A stretch of 5,732 nucleotides of DNA, taken from the NCBI GenBank assembly GCA_023406985.1, contig JAEXTK010000276.1, positions 1 through 5,732 on the forward strand. Direction: 5' to 3'. Source of the stretch: Spirochaetota bacterium (GTDB taxonomy: Bacteria; Spirochaetota; Spirochaetia; Treponematales; Breznakiellaceae). Below the pieces are notes generated by a model that saw nothing but the letters and a program-made list of their open reading frames with translations, was not told where the DNA came from and ran no database searches. The translations under genes and the position numbers were made by a program. Position 1 is the stretch's first letter, and the number at the start of each line of letters is the position of its first letter. Below are positions 1-4,719 of this stretch, in pieces.

Positions 1-1
1 G

Positions 2-235
2 GCTGGGACCTCCACTGAGGCCCCAGCCACGGAGGGCGCCTCCACGGAGGGCGCCGGAAGCGATGGCGCCGGCAGAGATGGCGCCGGCGGCCGCAAGACG
101 GTGAACGCGGTGCCGCTCCGCGCCGCCGACGCCGCCGCGGAGGCCGCGCGGAACGGGTCTCCCCGGGTGAAGGTCGGCGCCGAAGACTGCGGACCGACGG
201 ATTGCGCATCCTGCGACGGCAATTGCGGACGCTGA
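2..235 (+). CDS. C-terminal fragment of an unidentified protein with a repeat linker and cysteine-rich tail
   Basis: An open frame runs in from the left edge and ends at TGA 233-235, giving 77 visible residues. Codon third positions are strongly G/C, as in the neighbouring genes, and the frame is followed by a clear terminator. The visible part begins with a low-complexity linker of five-residue units (STEAP, ATEGA, STEGA, GSDGA, GRDGA). A charged, Ala-rich stretch follows, and the protein ends in CGPTDCASCDGNCGR. The four cysteines, spaced C-x4-C-x2-C-x3-C, could bind zinc or an iron-sulfur cluster or form disulfides; this is inference. The main domain lies outside the window and I do not recognise the family from its tail. 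It appears to be the last gene of its transcription unit. Confidence 0.7.
   Translation, partial: AGTSTEAPATEGASTEGAGSDGAGRDGAGGRKTVNAVPLRAADAAAEAARNGSPRVKVGAEDCGPTDCASCDGNCGR
11..85 (+). repeat. Five imperfect 15-bp tandem units within the coding frame
   Basis: Units at 11-25, 26-40, 41-55, 56-70 and 71-85 share the pattern (t/g)cc-ac(g/t)-gag-ggc-gcc or its derivative with GAT in place of GAG. The second and third units differ only in the first codon position of the leading residue. Each unit encodes five residues, so copy-number change would keep the frame. It forms a flexible acidic/Gly-Ala linker before the cysteine-rich tail. More copies may lie beyond the left edge. Confidence 0.65.
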
Positions 236-275
236 GACGCTTCGGCCGCTCGCGCGTTACGGCGGCGATGCTCTT

Positions 276-306
276 CGGGCCCGGCTTCGCGCCGGGCCCG
301 TTTTTT
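276..306 (+). terminator. Strong intrinsic terminator
   Basis: A perfect 10-bp all-G/C stem pairs CGGGCCCGGC (276-285) with GCCGGGCCCG (291-300) around a TTCGC loop. Six T residues follow immediately (301-306). It sits 41 bases after the stop codon of the preceding gene and upstream of the next promoter. It therefore ends the upstream transcription unit and insulates the HD-domain gene. Confidence 0.95.
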
Positions 307-349
307 ATTCCCCCTTCGCGATACCATCTGCCCTAACGGAACCCTCCGT

Positions 350-378
350 TTGATCTGCGGAGGTGGGGCGCTTATATT
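350..378 (+). promoter_or_regulatory. Sigma-70-type promoter of the HD-domain gene
   Basis: A -35 element TTGATC (350-355; four of six consensus bases) is followed by exactly 17 bases and a -10 element TATATT (373-378; five of six). This AT-rich island stands out in GC-rich sequence. Transcription would start near 385, leaving a leader of about 28 bases that contains the ribosome binding site AAGGAGG (399-405). Confidence 0.75.
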
Positions 379-412
379 TAATCGAGTATCCTTTTCCCAA
401 GGAGGCCCTTCC

Positions 413-1771
413 ATGGGCCAAGGCATGATCCAAAAGTTGGTAGAGGTATTAATGAACATCGCGCGGTCGCTCGGCGTGGAATGCGCGTGCGCGGACGTCG
501 AGCGGATCGCGGTGATGGTTCACCGCATAATGTCGTACCAGTCCCGCCAATTCCATACCCTCGAACACGTGTTCGGTTTCCAGGAAGGGGCCGACGCGAT
601 CACCATGTTGGCGGCGATCTTCCACGATGTCATTTACCGGCAAGTGGACGGGGGACTGCCGCCCGAAACCGAGGCCATGCTGGCCCCCTTCCTGGTGGAG
701 GAAGGAGGTAGGACGCGCCTGTCCTTCGAAGCGGGAAAAAACGACCGGGCCTTCGAGCTCTGCCGCAGCGTTTTCGGCATCGAGGACGAGCGTAAAGATT
801 ACCCGCCGGGAGGTCTCAACGAATTCCTGAGCGCCCTGACCATGGCGAAGATCGTTCAGGGGCTGCTCCCGGAAAAGGTGGAAATCGCCGTCATCGTCTG
901 CATCGAGGCGAGCATCCCCTTTCGCGGGCCCGACGCCGCGGGCAGGTCCGTCGGCGAGGCGCTCGAAGCGAGGCTCGCGGCCGCCCGCGCCGCGGGCATC
1001 ATGGACGTCACCGAGGAAGAAGCGCGGGGGATGGTCGTTCGGGCCATGGCGTTCGCGAACGTGGACGTGCAGGATTTCGCCGACGACGACCCCGCGCACT
1101 TCCTCAGCAACACGTGGAAACTGCTGCCGGAGTCCAACGCACCGCTCCGGAATCCGGGCGCCTTCTCCATCAAGGAGTATCGGATAGCCCTTCAAAAGAT
1201 GCTCGGCTTCTTCCGTTTCCTCAAGCCCGGCAACATCTACCACTCGTTCCGCGGCGTGCCCGACGCCGCCGCGATGCGAACGCTGGAGACGAAGGCGAGC
1301 GTCAATCTGCTGCTCGCCGAGAATTACCTCAAGGCCAAGATCCTAGCCATCGGACTTTTGGAGGCGATCTCCTCGGTGACCGGCGGCGACGTGCCGGTGG
1401 CCCTGTTCATGGGAGACATCCCGAGCGACGGGAACGATCCCGAAAGCCTCGCCGACTTCCTGGAAATCCCCGCTCCGCCCAAAGCGGCGGGGGTGGATAA
1501 CCTGTACCTCTTGCTCAAGGACGGTCGGCTCGGAGAATCTTCCTTCGACCTCAGGAACTCGCCGTTGGCCCTCTATCTGTACATGCGTTTCTTGCCGGAA
1601 AAATGGGAACGGCTCACGAAAGAGGCTGAAGCGTACTTCTCGGACGGGCTCGACGGGGAAGAATTCCTGGAACGTTTCGGCGGCGCCGTCCTCGCCGAAG
1701 TGTTCACCGCCTGCAGCAAGATGGTCCCGACCCGGTCCAAGCTCTTCCGGGAACGCATCGCGAAGCTCTAG
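413..1771 (+). CDS. HD-superfamily predicted metal-dependent phosphohydrolase
   Basis: This gene encodes 452 residues. The start is ATG 413, seven bases after AAGGAGG at 399-405; an upstream in-frame TTG at 350 lies within the promoter and is rejected. Residues about 42-76 read SYQSRQFHTLEHVF...AAIFHDVIY. His48, His52 and the His71-Asp72 pair match the metal-binding layout of small HD-domain hydrolases of the COG4339 kind (YHxLxH...FHDxVY). A second conserved-looking block, ANVDVQDF...DDPAHFLSNTWKLLPE (about 215-240), may supply the last acidic metal ligand. The remaining C-terminal 200 residues are mostly helical with no motif I recognise. There is no signal peptide or membrane segment, so the protein is probably cytoplasmic. 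Substrate is unknown; HD proteins hydrolyse nucleotides, cyclic nucleotides or other phosphate compounds. It is monocistronic and converges on the DTW gene. Confidence 0.88.
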   Translation: MGQGMIQKLVEVLMNIARSLGVECACADVERIAVMVHRIMSYQSRQFHTLEHVFGFQEGADAITMLAAIFHDVIYRQVDGGLPPETEAMLAPFLVEEGGRTRLSFEAGKNDRAFELCRSVFGIEDERKDYPPGGLNEFLSALTMAKIVQGLLPEKVEIAVIVCIEASIPFRGPDAAGRSVGEALEARLAAARAAGIMDVTEEEARGMVVRAMAFANVDVQDFADDDPAHFLSNTWKLLPESNAPLRNPGAFSIKEYRIALQKMLGFFRFLKPGNIYHSFRGVPDAAAMRTLETKASVNLLLAENYLKAKILAIGLLEAISSVTGGDVPVALFMGDIPSDGNDPESLADFLEIPAPPKAAGVDNLYLLLKDGRLGESSFDLRNSPLALYLYMRFLPEKWERLTKEAEAYFSDGLDGEEFLERFGGAVLAEVFTACSKMVPTRSKLFRERIAKL

Positions 1772-1780
1772 CAGCCGCCG

Positions 1781-2500
1781 TCATCCTCGTTCCGTCGGAT
1801 CGCGAAAGAATACGCTCCGCGCGTTCCGGCCGCGGAGCGGCCTGCCGCGTTCGGCGGCGCCCGCGTAAGGCCGCCGGCGCCGGCTCCGCTTCTCGGGGTC
1901 GGCCGCGCACGAAAGCTGGTACTCCTGCATGGCCATGAACGCCGCGATGAGCTGGTCGGCTCGTTCGTATCGATCCAATCCCGCCTTATCCAAAGCCGTC
2001 ATGAGCTCGTGGACCGCCTCGATGGTGGAGAGGCAGAGGTCGTCCGGTTGGCGCTTGATGAGCCAGCGGCTCTTCGCGGCGGGCGTGAACATGAGGCGCG
2101 GCAAGGCCTGGAGGATGGGGCTCTCCCGCAGCATCTTCTTGGCGAGGGGCCACGTCGCGTCGATGAGGAACACGAGGAGGCGGCGATCGCCGAGGTCGTC
2201 CCGCGCGAGCCCTCCGCTCGATAGGTCGCGCGAGGACGGGCCGGGGTAGAGCAGCATCGGCGCATAGGTAGGGTCCGCCAGGAGGGCGGCCACGCGCGGC
2301 TCCTCATCGAAACGGACGCCGGTCACGATCTCCGCGTCTTCAAAGGAGAGGGCCGCGAGGCGCCCGGTCCCGCACTTCACTTTTTTGACCTCGTGGGGGT
2401 GCATGAGGAACACGAGTTTCGTCGCGGACCGCATGGGCGGGACGAGCGCGCACAGGCAGGAAGCCAGCGGCCGGCGGCAGCGCGTACAGAGCTCTCGCAT
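1781..2500 (-). CDS. DTW-domain protein, tRNA-uridine aminocarboxypropyltransferase
   Basis: This gene encodes 239 residues. Proteins of this family (E. coli TapT/YfiP, human DTWD1 and DTWD2) transfer the 3-amino-3-carboxypropyl group of S-adenosylmethionine to a tRNA uridine, forming acp3U. Visible signatures are an N-terminal zinc-type cysteine set CTRCRRPLASCLC (Cys5, Cys8, Cys15, Cys17), MHPHE at 33-37, LYPG at 84-87, the family-naming D-x-T-W motif as DATW (114-117), and LSTIEAV (158-164). After about residue 200 comes an Arg-rich tail (KRSRRRR and more), perhaps an RNA-binding extension; this is inference. ATG 2500 is the only ATG between the preceding in-frame stop and the conserved N-terminus; its ribosome site is weak (AAGGCGG, about 12 bases away). 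It converges on the HD gene with a 9-base gap and may be co-transcribed with the genes upstream. Confidence 0.93.
   Translation of the reverse strand: MRELCTRCRRPLASCLCALVPPMRSATKLVFLMHPHEVKKVKCGTGRLAALSFEDAEIVTGVRFDEEPRVAALLADPTYAPMLLYPGPSSRDLSSGGLARDDLGDRRLLVFLIDATWPLAKKMLRESPILQALPRLMFTPAAKSRWLIKRQPDDLCLSTIEAVHELMTALDKAGLDRYERADQLIAAFMAMQEYQLSCAADPEKRSRRRRPYAGAAERGRPLRGRNARSVFFRDPTERG
1813..1839. repeat. 9-bp inverted repeat near the convergent gene ends
   Basis: CGCTCCGCG (1813-1821) is perfectly inverted at 1831-1839 around a 9-base loop. It lies within the Arg-rich C-terminal codons of the DTW gene, just past the end of the HD gene. No T-tract follows on either strand, so it is not a classical terminator. 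It could still slow polymerase where the two transcripts meet, or it may be chance in GC-rich DNA. Confidence 0.4.
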
Positions 2501-2527
2501 GGCCGCGAATGTAGCCGCCTTCGTCGG

Positions 2528-2758
2528 TTATGGCAAGATCGGCGCGGCGCGCGCCCTGACCTGCGGCGTCGCGTCGCCGCAGGTCAGGTTCGGATCGGAG
2601 TCCGCGGCGAGGTTCCCTTCGGCGCAGGCGCCGCGCAGTTCCAGCGCCGGGGCGGTCCCGTCGGCCTCCTCCGCGGCCGCGGCCCGCTCCGCGGCGGGCT
2701 CCGCCTCCCTCGGAGCGGCCTCATAATCCGCCGCCGTTCCGCGCAGGACCTTGTTCAT
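2528..2758 (-). CDS. Hypothetical small Ala/Glu-rich protein with two cysteines
   Basis: This ORF of 76 codons has codon use like the real genes around it: first positions rich in purine and third positions almost all G/C. The N-terminal half is acidic and Ala-rich (AAPREAEPAAERAAAAEEADG). The C-terminal part contains RGACAEGN and DPNLTCGD, so Cys44 and Cys60 could form a disulfide. I recognise no family. The ATG is preceded by AGGAGG (2761-2766), but only two bases separate them, closer than the usual five to nine. It lies 27 bases upstream of the DTW gene on the same strand, so coupling is possible. A perfect 14-bp hairpin lies in its 3' part. Alternatives are non-coding leader sequence or the remnant of a larger exported protein. 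Long + strand frames also cross this stretch but lack a ribosome site. Confidence 0.4.
   Translation of the reverse strand: MNKVLRGTAADYEAAPREAEPAAERAAAAEEADGTAPALELRGACAEGNLAADSDPNLTCGDATPQVRARAAPILP
2555..2588. repeat. Perfect 14-bp inverted repeat (stable hairpin, no T-tract)
   Basis: CCTGACCTGCGGCG (2555-2568) and CGCCGCAGGTCAGG (2575-2588) are exact reverse complements around a six-base TCGCGT loop. The RNA hairpin would be very stable on either strand. No run of T follows on either side, so it does not look like an intrinsic terminator. It lies 55 bases upstream of the DTW gene start, inside the 3' part of the small ORF. It could be a transcript-processing or stability element, a protein-binding site or a copy of a dispersed palindromic repeat. 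Confidence 0.75.
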
Positions 2759-2768
2759 CTCCTCCTAT

Positions 2769-2855
2769 TCAGCGCCGGAGGGAAGGTCGTTCCCCTGGGA
2801 AAAAAACCGGCGCCGCGAGGGCGAGGCCCGAAAGGATGAGGACTGACATTTTCAT
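2769..2855 (-). CDS. Doubtful 28-codon hydrophobic (signal-peptide-like) ORF
   Basis: It starts with ATG 2855, 13 bases after the SDR stop codon, and encodes 28 residues beginning MKMSVLILSGLALAAPVFF and ending PGERPSLRR before TGA 2769-2771. The N-terminus has the basic-then-hydrophobic shape of a Sec signal peptide or small membrane peptide. It has only a weak ribosome site (GGA about five bases upstream). A run of seven T residues (minus strand, 2806-2800) lies in the middle. Reading with six T would give APVFSQGNDLPSGAE and a stop, which has a better export-signal ending. It may be a frameshifted remnant, a leader peptide or chance. It also overlaps a possible weak terminator. Confidence 0.22.
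   Translation of the reverse strand: MKMSVLILSGLALAAPVFFPGERPSLRR
2800..2828 (-). terminator. Possible weak intrinsic terminator after the SDR gene
   Basis: On the minus strand, CGCC (2823-2820), loop CTCGC and GGCG (2814-2811) form a short stem. It can be lengthened by GG/CC pairs across a three-base bulge. Two G residues and seven T residues (2806-2800) follow. The stem is short and imperfect, so read-through into the small ORFs and the DTW gene is likely. The T-run is the main support. Confidence 0.25.
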
Positions 2856-2868
2856 AAAAATCCGGAAT

Positions 2869-3726
2869 CTACACGCCCGAATAGGCCATGAAGCCGCCGT
2901 CCACGGGGACTACGATGCCGGTCACGAAGCCGGACGCGGAAGCGTCGCAGAGCCACTTCGTGGTGCCGACGAGGTCGCCGGGTTCGCCGAGCCGTCGCAT
3001 GGGGGTAGCTGCGAGGATTTTCTTGGTCCGGTCGGAGGGCGATCCGTCCTCTTTGAGGAGGAGATTGCGGTTCTGCTCGGTCAGGAAAAAGCCGGGGGCG
3101 ATGGCGTTCACCCGGAGCCCCGCCTCGGCGAAGTGGACCGCGAGCCAGGAGGTAAAACTGTTGACCGCGGCCTTGGCCGCGCTGTAGGCGGGGATCTTGG
3201 TCAAAGGCGCGAAGGAGCCCATGGAGGAGACGTTGAGGATGGCGGCGCCGGGACGGCCGATCATATCGCGGGCGAAGGCTTGGATCGTCAGGAAGGTACC
3301 GAGGAAGTTGAGGTCGAACACGGCGCGGAACCCGGCCTCTTCCATGGCGAAGAAACTGCCGAGCGGCGTGGCCGCGTCGGCGTCGGCCGCCTTGTCGGCC
3401 GCCCACGAGGTCCAGTATTCCTTGGACGTGGTGCCGCGCGGATCGTTGCCGCCGGCGCCGTTGATGAGGATGTCGCAAGGCCCCAAGGCGGCCTCCGATT
3501 CCGCCTTGGCCGCCTTGAGGCTTTCCATGGAAAGGACGTCGCACCGAACCGCGACGGCCTCGCCGCCGGCGCTCTTGATGCGTCCCGCGACGCGCTCGCC
3601 CTTCTCCAGGGTGCGGTTGAGGATGGCGATCCGCGCGCCCTCCGCGGCGAGTCCTTCCGCCATGGCGCTGCAGAGGACGCCGCCGCCGCCGGTGATCACG
3701 ATCGTCTTTCCTTTGAAAAAGCCCAT
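2869..3726 (-). CDS. SDR-family oxidoreductase, D-mannonate oxidoreductase (YjmF/UxuB-like) type
   Basis: This gene encodes 285 residues, full length for a classical short-chain dehydrogenase. The nucleotide-binding loop is TGGGGVLC (12-19). INGAGGN (88-94) replaces the usual NNAG, Asn140 sits in DLNFLG, and the catalytic set is Ser168, Tyr181 and Lys185 (VSSMGSF...YSAAK). Stretches such as PLTKIPAYSAAKAAV, WLAVHFAEAGLRVNAIAPGFF and PVDGGFMAYSGV match the SDR-type D-mannonate oxidoreductases (Bacillus YjmF/UxuB). Those interconvert D-fructuronate and D-mannonate with NAD(P)H in hexuronate breakdown. Substrate is inferred from similarity only, and no mannonate dehydratase or isomerase gene is visible here. 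ATG 3726 is five bases after GGAGG (3732-3736). The gene is divergent from the acetyltransferase gene and heads a possible minus strand unit ending with the DTW gene. Confidence 0.9.
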   Translation of the reverse strand: MGFFKGKTIVITGGGGVLCSAMAEGLAAEGARIAILNRTLEKGERVAGRIKSAGGEAVAVRCDVLSMESLKAAKAESEAALGPCDILINGAGGNDPRGTTSKEYWTSWAADKAADADAATPLGSFFAMEEAGFRAVFDLNFLGTFLTIQAFARDMIGRPGAAILNVSSMGSFAPLTKIPAYSAAKAAVNSFTSWLAVHFAEAGLRVNAIAPGFFLTEQNRNLLLKEDGSPSDRTKKILAATPMRRLGEPGDLVGTTKWLCDASASGFVTGIVVPVDGGFMAYSGV

Positions 3727-3737
3727 AGAATCCTCCG

Positions 3738-3749
3738 ATGGATATCCAT
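3738..3749. promoter_or_regulatory. 12-bp perfect palindrome, candidate operator
   Basis: ATGGATATCCAT reads the same on both strands. It lies directly upstream of the SDR ribosome site (GGAGG, minus strand 3736-3732) in the divergent intergenic region. A dimeric regulator bound here could block SDR transcription or translation initiation. A poor -10-like TAGTAT overlaps at 3753-3748 on the minus strand, but I find no matching -35. The function is inference; a 12-bp palindrome can arise by chance. Confidence 0.35.
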
Positions 3750-3776
3750 ACTACCATGAACAGGCGCTCCGCGCGA

Positions 3777-3795
3777 CGCTTCACGTGCGTGAGCG
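3777..3795. promoter_or_regulatory. Imperfect inverted repeat over the -35 element, candidate operator
   Basis: CGCT-T-CACG (3777-3785) and CGTGAGCG (3788-3795) are inverted repeats around TG, with one extra T in the left arm. The core TCACG-TG-CGTGA is perfect. It covers the -35 element of the acetyltransferase promoter (3780-3785), a position typical of repressor sites. No regulator gene is visible in the window. Confidence 0.35.
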
Positions 3796-3808
3796 ATCTC
3801 GCTATATT
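3780..3808 (+). promoter_or_regulatory. Sigma-70-type promoter of the acetyltransferase-sensor pair
   Basis: TTCACG (3780-3785; four of six -35 bases) is separated by 17 bases from TATATT (3803-3808; five of six -10 bases). The -10 hexamer and spacing are identical to those of the HD-gene promoter at 350-378. The start point would be near 3815, giving a very short leader that consists of little more than the ribosome site GAGGAG (3815-3820). If the start is that close, the site might lie at the very 5' end of the message. Confidence 0.6.
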
Positions 3809-3828
3809 CGAAACGAGGAGAGCGCAGC

Positions 3829-4719
3829 ATGCATAGGCTCAATCAAAGCGTCTCGGCCCTGGTGGATTCCTACGGAGCGTACGGGCTCATCAACCATTCG
3901 GGCGGCCCCAATCTTCCGAGCCGGGAAAGCGTCGCGAGCATCCTCGCCGATCTGGACGCCCTCCTGTTTCCGGGGTTCCGCGAAGAGGAAAGCCTCGACG
4001 AGGCCGGCCTCCACCTGGCCACGGCGGAACGGGTCCACCGGAGCGCGCGCCGGCTCGCCCACGAGGTCGAAAAAAGCGTCTCCTTCTCCTGCCGATGCGG
4101 CCGCTTCTCCTGCGAGGGCGAGCCCTGCAGGAACCTGGCCGAGCAGATCGTCGGGGACTTCTTCGCCGAGCTCCCGCAGCTGCGCCGGGTCCTCTCCCTG
4201 GACGTGGCGGCGGCTTTCAAGGGCGATCCCGCGGCCAAGAGCGTGGAAGAGGTCATCGTCGCCTATCCCGGGCTGGAAGCCATCGCCGTGTACCGCATCG
4301 CCCACTATTTCTGGCAGCGCGAAGTGCCGCTCATACCCCGCATGATGAGCGAGATCGCCCACGGCCGCACCGGCATAGACATACATCCCGGCGCCGACAT
4401 CGGGGATTCCTTCTTCATCGACCATGGAACCGGCGTCGTCGTCGGAGAGACCACGGTCATCGGGAAGAACGTGAAGCTATACCAGGGCGTGACGCTCGGC
4501 GCCCTCAGCGTGCGCAAGAGCGAGGGGAACGTCAAACGGCATCCGACCATAGAGGACGACGTCACCATCTATGCGGGCGCGACGATCCTCGGCGGGGAGA
4601 CGACCATCGGGATGGGAAGCGTGATCGGCGGAAACGTGTGGATCACCGAATCGGTGCCGGAGGGGAGCCGCGTCTACGCGAAGAGCGGCGAGCATGTACT
4701 CAAACGCAAGGAGGCATGA
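3829..4719 (+). CDS. cysE: Serine O-acetyltransferase (EpsC/CysE type)
   Basis: This gene encodes 296 residues. It makes O-acetyl-L-serine from L-serine and acetyl-CoA, the committed step of cysteine synthesis, in the cytoplasm. The N-terminal helical domain carries the family-typical INHSGGPNLPSRESV (21-35) and LLFPGF. From about residue 180 hexapeptide repeats form the left-handed beta-helix. Counterparts of the E. coli CysE catalytic residues are Asp184 in DIHPGADIG, Asp198-His199 in IDHGTGVVVGE and His238 in KRHPTI. Four cysteines (88, 90, 95, 100) lie between the two parts; I recall a similar cluster in other long EpsC-type enzymes. The C-terminus, GEHVLKRKEA, lacks the terminal Ile that in CysE docks into cysteine synthase, so that complex is unlikely. 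ATG 3829 is eight bases after GAGGAG. The stop overlaps the next start as ATGA. Confidence 0.96.
   Translation: MHRLNQSVSALVDSYGAYGLINHSGGPNLPSRESVASILADLDALLFPGFREEESLDEAGLHLATAERVHRSARRLAHEVEKSVSFSCRCGRFSCEGEPCRNLAEQIVGDFFAELPQLRRVLSLDVAAAFKGDPAAKSVEEVIVAYPGLEAIAVYRIAHYFWQREVPLIPRMMSEIAHGRTGIDIHPGADIGDSFFIDHGTGVVVGETTVIGKNVKLYQGVTLGALSVRKSEGNVKRHPTIEDDVTIYAGATILGGETTIGMGSVIGGNVWITESVPEGSRVYAKSGEHVLKRKEA
4708..4714 (+). promoter_or_regulatory. Ribosome binding site unusually close to the overlapping ATG
   Basis: AAGGAGG lies in the last codons of the acetyltransferase gene, but only one base (4715) separates it from ATG 4716. Either start is possible: ATG 4716 used mainly by ribosomes finishing the upstream gene (ATGA overlap), or the in-frame CTG 4722 at the more usual seven-base spacing. 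The choice changes the sensor N-terminus by only two residues. Confidence 0.6.

Noticed and set aside
350..412. Upstream TTG start that would extend the HD protein by 21 residues
   Set aside because: The TTG is part of the -35 element of a good promoter, and ATG 413 has a strong, well-spaced ribosome site.
236..412. Search for a small RNA or riboswitch in the gap before the HD gene
   Set aside because: The interval is explained by a terminator, a promoter and a leader of about 28 bases, too short for a riboswitch.
449..1243. 264-codon minus strand frame inside the HD gene
   Set aside because: It lies antisense to a gene with a recognisable motif and its own promoter; composition is His/Arg-rich and no ribosome site was seen. 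Typical shadow frame in GC-rich DNA.
1873..1884. 12-bp palindrome GCCGGCGCCGGC
   Set aside because: It is pure G/C inside the DTW coding region, where such palindromes arise readily by chance.
2385..2839. Two overlapping + strand frames (2385-2726 and 2393-2839)
   Set aside because: They begin inside the antisense of the DTW gene, have no ribosome site, and their composition looks like a GC-rich shadow.
2836..3759. 307-codon + strand frame opposite the SDR gene
   Set aside because: It is fully antisense to a clear SDR; the translated product is a Gly/Arg-rich low-complexity shadow.
3197..4345. 382-codon + strand frame spanning the SDR and acetyltransferase genes
   Set aside because: It crosses two recognisable genes and the divergent promoter region; shadow frame without homology signals.
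4095..4715. Extension of the sensor frame 207 codons upstream into the acetyltransferase gene
   Set aside because: The extension is Arg-rich shadow translation of the acetyltransferase. The membrane protein sequence begins at 4716, next to a ribosome site.
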